From positions 1 through 64,000 of the forward strand of contig BGZK01001448.1 of the NCBI GenBank assembly GCA_005406025.1: 64,000 bases of DNA. The letters are read 5' to 3'. Shown piece after piece: positions 36,601 to 51,600 of the stretch (positions within the stretch are counted from its first letter, which is position 1; every line of letters starts with the position of its first letter). Below the pieces are notes generated by a model that was given only the letters and a program-made list of their open reading frames with translations, had not been told where the DNA came from and searched no databases. The DNA is from Eumeta japonica (taxonomy: Eukaryota > Arthropoda > Insecta > Lepidoptera > Psychidae). The position numbers were made by a program, and so were the translations under genes.

Positions 36601-39600
36601 TTTTAGTCAAGGCAAAGATCAGCGATATAAAATATAATCAAATGACAATGTTGTGTATTGTTATTTGTAGTTTGTTAATATGCTTTAGCGTGATTAAAAA
36701 AATGTGTAAAATATTTTTTTATACGTGTATATATTTTTGGTTCATTTTTAGTGAACCATTTGTAATTATTGTAAGATTAACTTCTTTTGCCATATGTGAC
36801 GAATGCATGAAAACAAGAGGTGATTCATGTGTCACTTATAAGCTTATTGTTTTTATCATATTTTTCGTAAACATTGTTGTTGAGGTAATCAAACTTAAAT
36901 CGCATGTCGTTACATTCATTATAGCGAAATTTCATAATCGTGAGTCGACACACATTATTTCACATCGACACGCACCTGAGTCGACCCGACCAAATATTGC
37001 CGATTTTGGGAATATAACGAACGCAAAAGTGTCGCTTTATTATAAATTTATTATTAACAACATAATTAGGATAGCTAATTCTAATTTCGTAACATCCTTT
37101 TGACGGTGTCCTAGAATTTGTTGCGAAAACTGGGTCGCTTAAGACTTGATAACGTTTCTGAGGATGTCGAAATCGGCTTTGACGTTCCGCCGCTCAGTAC
37201 AAATATTTAAAGCTGATAATGTCATGGGCGAGTAGTTTCAAAATTACATCTATCGAAGTTGATTTTGTTAACTTTAGTCGAACCAGTTTTCCTAAATACG
37301 CACATTAAAATACGTAGACAGTGTAGTGTCCGCGTGGACATTTGCATTTGTACGTGTAAGAACGATTCAAGACACGGCTCTTAGTATACACCGTTACAGA
37401 ACACCATAGCTGCAATCACGTTCGTCTAATTCGTGCTAGGAATATTACATGCCTTGTGATTCCGACTTACATTCTCCTATATGCAGCTTTTGTTATGCAT
37501 TTTTTGAGTGAACTGCATTACTTGCAATATGCATCTGAATTATAATTCCTCCGATGTAGAGTACAGGTGCTTGAACACGTGCCTCTTGAGTCCTTTTCGC
37601 AACGTTTTTGTTTGAGAGTATTGCATTTCTCATTAAAACTAGCATTTGCTTGCGACGCGATGTATGTAGGCTATTACCACAATATGTTTGTATAGCCCAC
37701 TTAGGCGGCTACCTGTCACTGTCATCAGAATATAACATTATGTCAAAATTTCAAATAATGTAACATAACTTTCGAGAAAAACCTGTGTGTCAAATAGAAG
37801 AATCGACATGGTATGTATTGATTTATAGTTTGTATTAATATAAATTTCAGGGTTCCAAGCAGCCGAAGAAAAAACGGAATCTTTATAAGACCACTGTCGT
37901 GCCTCACTGTTTGTCTTCCTGTCTGTTTGTTCGTTTGTTACAGCCCAATTTTTCCGGATCTATGTAACGGAAAAAAATACGTTTAGTATGGACCAAATTA
38001 AATTTTGTTTATTTAAAACATAATTTAAATTTTTATTTAAATAGAATTATATAACCCTATCCTGAACAAATTACGTAAGAAAAATGGTTTTAGATTTTGA
38101 GTTGATTTTGAGGGCCAAAACATTGAAAAATAAACTGGCCAAGAGCATGTTGGACCATGCTCAGTGTAGGGTCTCGTGGCCGTTACTAGAAAGAAATGCA
38201 CTACAGATTCAATTTTGTATTAGTTTTGAATTGTGAAATTTTGCAGTTAGGTGTATATTGACATATGTTTTTTGGTTTGAAGGGGTAAATTTTGATTATT
38301 TTTTTTAATTTTATTAATTAGTTAATAGATTTAGATAAATAATTATATGACAATCTTTTATACAAAGTTTATATTAATTATAGTTTATTAATATTAAATG
38401 ACACTGCATTGCATTTCTATTTTAATATATTTACGTAAATACATAATTGTGTATTAAATTTTAAGTATTTTAAAAGTCCTAAAATTTAAAAATACGATGT
38501 GAAAATGCATCAGCAAAAGAAGGTATCTTCATGGCACTTACGTCCTTTTGTTAAGAAGCCCGGTTTTTCGGCAATAACTCAAAATTAATCATGTTGAAGG
38601 TAACTTTCGATGAAAGTATTTTCATCGAAATTATTGAGTGCTATCTTTGTAATTTTTTTTTCAAATTTCTTAGACACACTGTTTAAAAAATAAAGGAGGA
38701 CACATAATTTATGCTCAATTCAAAGCAATTATTTCTGAAAATATTTACTTAATAAAAAAAAAGCTTAGAAACTTTAGACTATCATTGAAAGAAGTGTCGA
38801 AAAATGTGCCTCACCTTGAGGTTTGCTAACAGAGTTTTTTTTTCAGCTTCCGTTACACGTATGGTTTCCCTCCTGAGAAATATTTATATCTTTTACTTAA
38901 CTACCAAATTAAGTAGCGGCTTATACAAGACACATGTATTCCAAATTTCATCGATATAAATCGTCTAGTTTTTGAATAAAATGCCTGCGAGTTACGGACA
39001 GACAGACATGAGGATACTATTAGTTCGTTGCCAAAATGGCAAAAACACAACCCTAAAAAACTTTGAGCAAATGCATCATGTGACATATCAAATGAATGCT
39101 TAATACACAGGCATTAAAGAATGTATATAAAATTGAAAATTCTTCCATTTGTAAATCTACAGAGCACATTAATTTGAAAATAATTTTTTTTTTATAATAT
39201 AAGAACTCATGGTTTATTCGAATATATAAAAAATAATCCTGTCTTTGCATTGCCACGGGAAATGAGAAATAGTTGTGAATTGAAAGTATGTACAAAATTT
39301 ATTGCTTAATTTCACTGAGGACATAACTCGCACTTGGCTATTTAGATGTATTTGAACAATCATACGTAGTGATATACTTTAAAAGCTAATAAAATCTGAT
39401 TTGTTTACACTAAGGATTACATAGTAAATCGGGTAATATTTATTTTATTCTATATTCGATAATATGAAATTTGAATAGTTACACAAAAGTTGTAAAGTTA
39501 AATAAAATCGACACAGACGAAACTGTTTTCCCAGTGCTTTGAAGATCGTTCAGGAAACTAGAAATCAGAGATTGACGTTGAAATAGAACTTTGATTATGT

Positions 39601-42600
39601 TTACCTTTTCGTGACATAAAAGTGATAACCCTTAGGACTTTTCATTCGATCCTTTACAGCGGAAAAGCAATATGTACTGATCGAAGAACGAAGTTTTTAA
39701 CATGTTCCGCTTTAAGTTGAGTTTAGATAGTTGAGTTTAACTTTAAGTTGAGTGGCTTTTTGAAAGGCCGTTAACATTATTTACTTGGGATTATAGCCCA
39801 TTGGTTGGAGATTGATCGAGTGCGACGTGTATTACTTTACCAATTATTGATACATTGTTCTTTGCCGATAATAAACAATATTTGATAAATAATACTAAAA
39901 TTTAAACTAGGAACGGTTTTAAAAGTAGTTGTAGAAGCAATATGTTATTTAATCTATTATTTGTGTAGGTAAAAGAAAGATTTTTGTAGACTTTTCTGCG
40001 ATATTCGTCTAAATTTAGTAATGATTTTACATGTCTTGTTGGTACTTTAATGGGTGAATGTCAGTTGTTTACGCTATTCTCTATAGTTTTTTTAATTTTT
40101 AGAGTCGTGGTTGGAATTTTTAATAATTCCGACATTAGTGGACAACATATTGATTTTTTGTCTATGCTATACTTTGTAAACCATGGTCAACACTGTGGTA
40201 ATTTTCTAACTATTTATAGTGCATAAGTACATTCGGTACATTGATAATAACCTGATTGCATTTAAATCTTTAAATTGAATCACAGATCAAAAGTTTAGAA
40301 CCTAATATATATATTTAGAACCTAATATATATATCATTTATCAAAGACTAAATAAATTTAGAAACTTTACCAATGATTAGTAAGAATTATCATTACGTAA
40401 TGTGTGATATTAAAAGTTGTAATAATAGAGGTTTATTTTTGTTTTCAAGTTTAACGATAAATGTTCATCAAAACGGAGAAAGCAACAAACATTTTGTCCT
40501 CCGTTGTTTTTATATTTTGTTTTAATGTGTCTATTTTATTTCAATTTCTTTTACTCTTGTCAGGAGTAATCAATTTCGTAAGCTAGATAATTCATAAAAA
40601 ATAATATTACATAATATTTTCTGTAATGTACTTATTCACTGAGCGAAATGCAAACAAGCAAAAAAAGTAATTTCCTTCAGCGCAATATTAGAGAATTAAA
40701 TGATTTAATTGTATTTCCTCTTTATTTTATTATACTTATCAGCGCCAGAGATGAAAGCGGACATACAGGAAAGATAATAAATAAGTCATCAATTCTTCCA
40801 TAATGAGAATTCTCCTGAAATTGTCAGCGGTTTTGATTTTGAAAATGTGTTGTTAAGAAAAAATCTACTTTCGATGATCACATTTTGTCACACGAATCGA
40901 GTTGGGAACAGCTTCACATAATGCTTTTTGAGATTTCTTAAGCTAAACTTGTTGAATTAAGAGAAGTCTCTTGAATAGATTTTACACGTTCATTACAATT
41001 ATATGATAAGTCTAATCCAAAAAGATAAACTGGCCAATTCCGGTTTATATTTGGAGATAATTTAATTTTTGTTACTCTGTAATCATTTAATATTAAAAGG
41101 CATTTTTTGTCTTCAGCTTGACATAAGTCAGTAAAATTTCATGCAGCAAAGTCTCTTCGGCAAAGCTCTTTATAAACTTGGAACCGAAGTTACCTTGTTG
41201 TTCCCTCCATTCAGAAGTTATATTATGCTTTGTCCGAAAAGATAAATCAGTACATTTGTTTAAAAAGATACATTACAGGTGTTCCTTACTAAAAAATCTT
41301 GATTCTACATCCTGATTCTTTATAATCAATAGTCAATATTAAAAACTTGACCCACGAGCTCTTAATCAACTCATTTAACAAAAATTACCACTTATACGAG
41401 TTTTGATTTTAGAACTAACCTGAAAAAGTGACTCTTTGTAAAAATGACCTTTAGAAAAGGCCGTGGAAAAGGTGATAATTGTAAGAATAAGAACAAATAA
41501 GAATATACAAATATATGAGTTACTTCACAGATTTTAATTTAACATGAAACGGGAAAACAAAAAAATCAATATTTCTTTTTTATGCTAGCAATATATTTAA
41601 TAGATAATTATTAAACTCCAAAATATTATAGTGGATCAGATACAACCAAAATATTTGAGCGTTTTGATCAGTCATCTATATAATTTACTTGTATCTGGGG
41701 CGACACCAAACTAGTAGTGGACGTATGGATAGTGCAATTAGGACTGAAATCCATGTGACTCGTTGTGGACCAACAAATTTTGATTGCAGTCGTCAGTAGC
41801 CTGGAAACTTTGACGCATGGGTGACGTTGACTAATTGAGAACGTTTACAGGTCACTTTCTTCTATAGCACAAGGTGCAAAACAGAGCAAATACTAAGAGC
41901 ATAGACGATCGCAGATCTCGTGACCATTGATGACTCTCTGTCTGTCGTTCGCGATCAGTCGACATATGGGAGCTGCATTTCTACCGTTATGTGTGAGCAC
42001 AACACGTAATAATTCTAAAGGCATTACAGATGATTAAGAAGTAGGTTTCTAACTGCGTCGCTATGGCTGTGTGTGAACGCAATATGTTATGAGCTTAAAG
42101 ATACGATAGAAAATTTGGAGAAAGTTTAAAATATAATTTAATTATAATCATAGATTATAACAACGTGGAAAAATGTTGTACCCACTAACACCTAGTCTTA
42201 GAAACACACAGATTCACTCAAAATGATAAGGAATGACCTATATTGGGATTCTTTTTTTATTAAATTCATGGCGAGATATAATAAAAGTCGTAAAATAGCT
42301 CACAATATTAGAAAAAACAAAAGCACACGTCTCATAACGCTCATTCAATATTAGAAAAATTGTGAAAACAAGCTTTATTTATAGTTTTAAATTTCGCGAT
42401 ATTTCCGATTAGAACGAGAGGAATGCGACGCGCGCGCAGTGGGCTGTAAAATCAGGTGACTGATAGCGTCCATCTGAGTACTAAAGTTAAACTTTATATT
42501 CTCAGATATAGATATAGAAAATATGAATCAATTTTAGCTCTTTATTAATATCAATTAAACGGCATTGAATTAAGCAACCATTACCATACAAAATCAAGGA

Positions 42601-45600
42601 AAGGAAACCTAAAGTGAATAAAAAAATATATCAATATGTGGAGTATTTTGTACGCTATCGTGACCACACGGGATCCATATGCACAGATACGGACGTCCAT
42701 GGTATTTTTTTCAATCAGCTTATTCTTTATATAATACCCAATAAATGTTGATTTGTTATTATAATCATATCAAAACTATAGCTTTTTATATATCAATGTT
42801 CTCCATATTCAAGTACAAGTGATATGAATATATAAGAGGCAATCAAAGTTCTAAACCGTATTTGTTTTTCGCAAATTGAGAGTATTGCTCTACTTCAAAC
42901 GCATCGCGTTATGAGGCATACAATAAAGATGGCATTAAACTAATCTTAATACTCTTAAAACCAACAACTTTGTGCGAAAAGTTTATTGAGTGCCGATTGG
43001 ACGTATTAGTGTGAGACAGCCCGATATTGGGTGTAGTAACGAGCTAGTAGGCCTCGCAGGTCGCTGTTGATTATAGACGACCTAAGAGCATTCATAATGA
43101 AAATTGGCAGGTTAGATTTATAGCCAGCATTAGATGTTCAATTACTGAACGATTGCCTTTAATTCTGCACAGTTTAAAATAGACTAAAGTAATATCGTCA
43201 AATGCGATCAGTTTTAATAAGGAACAACATATATTTTGATATGGTAATTGTTGAGAGGACGTTATACGCTTACCGTCTTATTCAGAGTCGCTAGTCTAAC
43301 TTTAAAACGTGCTTAAACAACTGTTTAACGAGAGTTAACAAAAAAGTCTATTCAGAAATCTTGTTTAAATTATAAACACTGTTTTCACCTCACAATAAAT
43401 TTAAAATTAAAAGCCAAAATTATTTATACATGTCTTTATTAATTTTTTTAATCACATCACTGTCAACTTTCAAATCAAAACAAGGGGTATTTCCTAACAA
43501 TAGTTTTGTCTAAAGGAGTCCTTCGATTGTCTCTGTTGAGAGTTGATTTCGTTGCTAGGTTTTCATTAAATTAATAGTCGAGAAAATTCGCTCAACAGCT
43601 GCGCCTTGAATGAGGCAAGCACATCAGTTCTTAAACAAATCTGCCTAAAGTCGGATACAACACTTTCCCGTCCGCTGGATTGGTGGTTGTTATGATTTTT
43701 TCCCAGTACTCTTCCAAAGCCATCGGATTTGTTGAGTGCAGTGATATGTTGTTTCTCAAGTCTCTCCATCCTGTATCTAAGGCTTGTACATCTTCGTTAT
43801 TTAATAAACTTGGAAACAAAAGAGCTGTCTCAATCGATGCATCGATGTCTTTTTTTTAATTTTGTGTATTGCAATTTAAAACGTGTCGTATCATTGGAAA
43901 TCTGAACACATATCCGTACGCAATTTTCATCCGTACGTGTTATTTAAAATTTCATACATGTACGTACAAATCCGTACATATGGCAACACTGGTATAAGGA
44001 TTGTTTTACTGAATATTTGACGTAGGTTGTCAAAAGTGACATTTAATTATCGTGTTATTGTCATCAAGTTAGAAATTGATTTTTATAAATTGCGAATTAT
44101 TAATTCGAAGCCCATTCATAAATTTTTTATATATATGTTGTTATATAAATACATACTTTTCATTACTTGAATGCCAGATAATAAATATTTTCGAGTTTTT
44201 TAAAACATTTTTTGTTCAGAATGTTGCCATTATAACGCTTAAACACGGTTTTAATTAGACTGCAGTCTAAGTGACATTCTGAATTGCTTAATGCCTAAAC
44301 ACCCTGTTTAAGAAATAAACAGTGTTTAGTTAAACTACCGTTGAACGATGTTTTAAATAAGGACTGAATAAGATGGTTAAAGTTTTATTAAAAAAACCTC
44401 CGGTGTTTTGCTATTTTACACCAGAATTACTAATCACTATAAAATTTAAATTATTATGTAAAAATAGGCTAAATAGCAGTAACACTTACGTTATAGGTGG
44501 ATCAAGCTGTTAAAATAAAAATACAGTAAGTCATTCCTTCTTCGAATCAGATGGAATGTTGCATTAATATAAACATAAGACTCAATTCCTGAGCGCAAAC
44601 GATTTGACTGATGAGTTTTAAACATGAGTTGAATTGACCATTTGCTTTCATGCTTCAAAGAGCTCGTCAAAGCTGTCGGTCCGGGTGTTGTTAACCCTAC
44701 TGGTCAAAATAGGGCGAGCATGAAAGAGTTGAGATCGTAGTAGTAATACTAAATCTATTGAAAACTAATGATAGAGAACAATATTTAATCTCATGCCACC
44801 ACTGGTCTGAGTTTAGATATGGTAACATTCTAAACTTCTTTCTTTAAATATATTTTCAGAAGACAGTGTTTGGTTCGCCACATCTCGGTGATGTGGTGTA
44901 TAGATTAAAGTTCCCTGATTTATGCAATCGAATGCCTCGTAGAAAGTAAATAAAACACTTCGACTATAACTTAAAATAATTTAAAACTTCAAAAATTGGA
45001 TGAACGATAAAAGAAGATCCATATCTGAAATGAAATCGACATAAAAGTGTCAAAAATGTGCCATTAGATTTAGGATCAATTTTGATAAAAATTGACTAAA
45101 TGTCAATAATATACTAGATATACTACTAAAGTTCGTGGGGTGAGATATACTTATTACCTTTACATGATAGAATAATGTTTTTCTTACCACCACACACTTG
45201 ACGGAAACACGTCAAGATCTAGAGATTTATTAAAAATAAACGCTAAGTGTGGTGCAATGCATTTGTGATGTTGACGTTTGCAACAGAAAGGCCATGAAGG
45301 TCAGCATTTTTTATGCTTAACAACCTAAGTGTTTTGACATTTTCTTTAGAAGTTACATATTTTCATTTCAGATAATCCGACAATGTAGAACATTACGCTT
45401 CAGTAATATTTCAGTAAGAGCGGGAGACGAATTAAGGGTCTTAGTAGTCGAAATTGAAATATCAGTAACGAACTTTTCAGAGGCCTCAGCATCTTCTCAA
45501 GATTTCGTCAATTAAGTTAATTTGAAAGTCAAAACGGTAGGCATTAATTCTTACAGTTTTATTCTTTGTAACATTCAAGGTCGCTTTCATCATGTTTTTG

Positions 45601-48600
45601 CTATTTTTTTATCGGCGTACTTAATTTTATCTGCGAGATGAAAACAATGATTTTTTTAAAGATTGTCTATTAAATAATTGAAAATCCCTATAAAAATTTA
45701 GTCCACTTAAACTTTTAATACTATCTATAAGCCTTTTCGTCTCAAAGCTCAAGTAATCTTCGTCTATCTTTTTGTTGAACCACAGTTATTAAATTATAGT
45801 GCCTCATTTATGACAATATTTCTTTGCATGCTTTTATTTTGAATAGTTAATTATGATACGGCGGTAGAGATTAAATGAAAATAAAACAGGGATATATTCA
45901 TTTTATAACTTAATCATATGATTAAGTTAGAAAATTGAGTTATGAAGTGCAATATTTTATTACTTTTTGTATGAAAAATAATAAAATATTACACTGGTTT
46001 TGTAACGAAAACTGGTTTCGAAACTCGCACTATGATCGGTTTAAGTTGTATAAAATATACATTAATCGCATTGTGTCAAGCAGGTATTATTGTTGGCGGT
46101 CCTTTTAGTATTTAATAGCATGCGCATATTTTACCTCGTCAGGACTTTGGGGTCGCTAGCACATCTTCTGAAGTCATCTCTGGGATCAGGCATTCTGGCG
46201 ATGCCGACCGCTTTCAAGAACGCGGGCCTGGTTTTCGGAGCAGTAGGTACACTGCTCATCGGCTTCATAACACACACACCAGGTTCCATTTGTAAGCAGA
46301 AAATATATATTCTTCAACTTTTTTTATCATTTTCGTAAAACCAGTTTTTGACTGAAAATGTTAAAACAAAGTTAAAAATTCTTAATACAATTCTAGAAAG
46401 ATATTTTGAGACTTCTGAATTTAGTCAAGTATTTGTTTTTAGGAAAACAGTAGGTACGCGTTATTAATACAAATATTCTTTGTTATATAGTAAATGAAAT
46501 TGTAATTTATTGGTTTTTAGGTTATATACGAATACGAAAAAAAAGTTAGGCAATATCAAAGACAAAGAAGTTTTTATGCGGATGATAACATGTTATGAAA
46601 TAATATTATATCTATTAAATATGACAAGAGCTTTTGGAAGATTCTACTAATATTATAATGAAATTGCGAATATATTTTCATATTCTCTTAGTTGTAAAAG
46701 TATTCACTAATGAAATTATGTCTATTTGCCTTTTGAAGAATATTTTAATTTGCTATATAGTTTATTCTTAGACCTTTAAGACTTGTTTCGTATAATAAGA
46801 AACCTGAATTAAGGAATTACGTAGTGTACAATCTACTCAACGTTGGAGTTACGAGTAAGAAATAGAGTCTTTAAAATAACTTGTTAAACAATAAACACTC
46901 TGCCCTTGGTATTTACATGTATTTAATAATATGTAACTTGAATTGTCACAAAGTAAAAAAAAATTACATTTTGATCCGTTATATCATACAAAGCGTTTAA
47001 AGTATTTCTAATTTACCCATAAGCCATTGTTTGCTTAATTAAGTTCATAAATATATTATTATATACTGTAGGACAAATACAATCTTTTTTTTAAGGTATT
47101 TTTACCATCGCCAAAGTTTTTTGGCAGTCAGTACGAAGTATTCTCCTGAGCTTACTTTAATTAACTGTTCATATAATGAGGGGAAAAAAACTTGAATTCT
47201 ATGTTCAAAAGTTCAATTTAATTCCATCCATTAATTAATTAAAATAAAACGATCTACGATTTATTCGAACGCTTTGTTAGTGTATGTAGCTTTTAAGTCG
47301 AAAGAGCTCGCTCACCTAAAGCCTATTAATTTAAGTCGAAACTTACACTTTAATATTATAAAGTGAAAAGGCTTTTAGTTTTTTCACGCTTTTAAAAAAT
47401 GATTTATTTCCAATTCATATTAATATTATTTCATTATAGGTGAATTCAAGTAATTAACCCACATTCTGGAAAACATGAACAAACTTTATTTGTAGAAGTC
47501 GTAACTAGTGCTTTTAGGCAGCCGCTGCGTGAGATAATTAATATATTTGTTCAGGTGAAAACTTCTCAAGAGGTCTGCGTGGACGCCAAGAAGCCTTCCA
47601 TGGGTTTTGCTGAAACTTGCGGGGCGGCGTTCGAGTACGGCCCGCCGCGCCTCAGACCGTGGGCGAAGTTTGCTCGGTGAGTTTGGTGAATAACTAGAAT
47701 GTTGTAAGACAACTATAGTGATGTATTTTTAAAACACTTACGTAAATTTATAGAAGAATGTAGTGAAAATGAAAAACGCAAAGATATTTTTCATTGTGTT
47801 TATGAATCAATGCTAAACTCTGTATTTTACATATGATTGCAGTAGGTGACTGAATTTTATATTTATTTTATTTTAGACATTTATATTTTTTTCCTTTTTG
47901 ACACGAACATTATCTGCCTTGTAACTTTTTAAGTTAGGTACTTGAATGGGGATAACCTTTTTTTTGATATTCAATTTAAATAAAGTACAATATATATCTA
48001 TTTCAAGCTAAGTTCTTTTTACCCATGAAAACTAGATCAAAGTCCGTTCAATAATTTTAGAAATGTGCACGTGCAGACAGACAGACAGACAAACAATCAA
48101 AAAAGAAACTAAAAATCATTATTTTCTCTTATTTTACCTCTCTTGTATATGTCCTCTCTACATTTTTCTATTCACTCCCAATTTACAAGACACGCCGGAT
48201 TTTATTGTTTTATTATATTATAGAGTAGTTATAATATTACAACAAAAATGAATACTCAAATATTAAATTTGTTCGTTTTGAAACGGAGTTACGTCGTTAG
48301 GATAAAATGCACAAAAGATTTTTTGTTTCGTTCCTCGGTTTAATAATGTTACGTTGGCTGGCGGCTAATGATAAACATCATTTTGTTACTAACAGTAACG
48401 TTAGTGTTATGGAGAACAATAGTAGTGTAGAAAGTAAAACATGACAATCGAGCTTACAGAGCCAAAGAGGTTGACATCACCTTTACGTAACCATCTTTAA
48501 AAGAGCCTTAGATGCTACGTGTGTGATGAAAGGGGCTACCTACGTCAACCTACTAGTAGAAAAGTTGAATTAAACATCGTGATTGGAGATCGCACCGTAA

Positions 48601-51600
48601 TACAAATAAATTGTCTAAAAAACGTTGTCATGAAAACTGTATTAAATACAGTTTTCATAAAAACGTTATATAAATTTTGTAAAAAGCTAATAAACGGTGA
48701 CTGTAAAAATAACAACACCGTTTTTATTGATGATTAGGTGGAAATTTTACAAACTGTATATAATGATATATTGAGCAGTTTTCCAAAGGATTAAAGCCAG
48801 TGTACCTAGACCAAACTATAATGGTGTTGCAGCGAGCGATGAGTTTATATCAGAAAGTATTATTGCACAAAGTAGGACTGTTTATTCAAGATAGTTTTCT
48901 GCTGAAAACAAAAAAAAATATGAATGCGTCAGGGGACACCGGTAGATAAGAAACATTAAAAATATTATACACTGTAATCTCATATTTGGAATAAGATGAG
49001 GATGGCAGGTATTGCGAATGGAAAGAAGATTTTCACTAACCACATTTAATGTTACATTTCATCAGTATTGTCTCATGCCAATACGTTATCCCATCTACCT
49101 GCGCACAGCGCTAGGCGCAGACGGCGTAGGCTAAAACCAAGCGTCTTCTAAATTTTGAGACGTCTTGGTTGCACCATAGTCCAAATACGCGTATAGATGT
49201 TTCACATCGAAAATATTTGAAGTGTAAAACATCATTTGCAAATGATTATGCTTAAAGTCAAATTACTCGTACCAGAAGTTTTACAGGCGTTATTGTCAAA
49301 ATATTATAGCTTTTCAGGACCTACAAGGGGGTTAAAAGGATTCCATAGACGATACAGACTTATTTTACGAGATCTATTTCTGAGGCGAAATTGAGGAATT
49401 TTGATTAAAAGAGTAATTTTTTATTACAATTACTATTAAATATTACTACCCTAATAAAATGAAAAATGTTGAGGTTTTAATAGTTATGTTACGTTAGTCC
49501 ATGAAATTCAATAACAATTTGGAATATTCTAAGAAATTTACAGATATAAAAGACGTAATTTTTGAGTTTCAAGTATTTCCAAAACCGTGTGTGGTGATGG
49601 GTACTCACAAAACCAACATTGCTACTCATAACCAAGACCGGTCGAGCGGTTTAATGAAATCGTGAAATCTGGATACATCCTGAAAAATAGGAAAGAAGAT
49701 TGGAACAAGAACATTCAGATTTTTTCTGTCATACCGACAAATAAACTTCTTCACATAATTCATCACCAATTTCGGCTCAGAATAGTAAAATAAATAATTT
49801 TCGATTAAATAATGATATTTTAAAATATGTACTGTTTTTTTTTCATTTATATTTTTTGTAATAATTGAATATCGATTTAAAGAACGATCGTAATGTATAC
49901 GTGGTTGTATCAAAATGTGAACCCTGAAAGATAGCATGTGACAGAGATGCCGTTATGATCAATTAAACTTTTTGTGCAAGTGTAAATCAAGAGACGAATA
50001 TTCCTTGCACACTTACTAATTATAAAATTAAGTACGGATTTAATAAAAATTCAAGATGTCTTTTGTTGTTGTGACATAAACACAGAGTGTTCTTTGCGTT
50101 TTCTTCTTTAGACGGTGTCCAACTCAAAGCAAAAGTCGTATACTCCTATTCGAGCTGATGTCGCGTCTCTGCGACACGACGCCGTTTACGAGGCCGTGAC
50201 GCGGGCGCGAGACCTCGTGAAAATGTATTTTTGTTCTCGCGAAGCTGCTATTTCAGGTCAATTCCTTCATGTTGATAGTGAACACTTTCGTACGCTGGAT
50301 TTTGAAAGGCTTTAAGACGTCCTTTTTTAAGAGAGACCCGTGTTCGTTTTGTTTAATAACGACCCGGAATTAAAATAAGTTTTTTATTACTTAGTGCTGC
50401 CAGGTCGCCAAACCTAATAGCCGGACAGACCAGCCAGTTTGGTCGGACATTTAGATAAAAAGGCGGGACATTCTACATTATTGAGGATTTTGTGTCTCAG
50501 TATTATTGGCTGGCTTTTCACATTTCACAAACAAGCGAAATGTAAAAAGCTGGACAAGTCGGACATTGTTTATTTTGGTCGGACACGCAATCACAAAGCC
50601 TAAGTATGTCTGGTATTATCCGGACGCCTAGCAACCCGAACTGTATAAAATATATAAAAAAAAAACTGATTGGGCGCGAAAAAGTGTCGTTTAGTTGCGA
50701 AAAATTTGCTTGCAAAAACAATGTCTTTATGCTAGCTGAAGATATGACCTTCCTGGCAGCGAATGTTTCAGAAAAAAAGGTCGTAATCAGGTAATTCATT
50801 GTAAAAACTGACAGTTTAAGAAGAACATCTTTTATTTAATTTTTTATTGAATGCAACTGTGCTGGTGTAAAATGGTCAAATTGCTCGTTGCAGTAGCGAA
50901 AAAATATGCAACAAATAAAATGGTCGATGTTGACGACGGACGTACGTCAATTTAAGACGATTTCATCTTTACTTATATTTTGTTCGATTTAAGAGTTTTC
51001 TTATAAGTTTAAATCGCCTAAAAATTTAATAAAATTGATTTCTACATTATACTGCACTTGCATCACACTTTTATACTTAGTTTTAAAACGAAATTTTACT
51101 TCATAATAATATGTAAATATTTTATATGAAATCTATTCACTGATGTTTTTATTAGGATTTTATATATATATATGTTTTTTTTTATTATTCCTGAAAGATT
51201 TGTCAAATTATTTTAAGTTTTTTGATGTCATCTTTTTCGTAAAACACCTTATGAATTTTACTTTGTTTATCTTTTCAGAGATTTCGTGGATTACGCTATG
51301 ACGTGTACCTACTTGGCAGCGTCTTGCGTATACATCGTGTTCATAGCTGAAAATTTTAAAGAGGTATATATTATTTAGTTATTACATATATACAAACGTA
51401 GGGCGCACTGAAAGTTTCTGTAATGAGAAAAAATTACTATGAATGGTCGAAAATGAACTTATTGTTTAACATTTGATAGAAACTAGACATAAACTCAATA
51501 AGGATCACAAGTTCGATGTTTTACACTTGTGTGAAAAGGGGCTGCGCTTAAGCGTTTGGAAGTCTTTGGAAATTGTAAAGCATAAAACTAATAATAATAT

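Noticed and set aside
46090..46142. Upstream methionine in frame with exon 3
   Set aside because: It precedes a good acceptor at 46142 and the preceding exon supplies the N-terminus; the translated bases are intronic.
48290..48960. Degraded retroelement gag/RT
   Set aside because: Loose impression only; no readable motif longer than a few residues.
50113..50256. Cassette exon of the transporter
   Set aside because: In the phase set by exon 4 the segment meets a stop codon.
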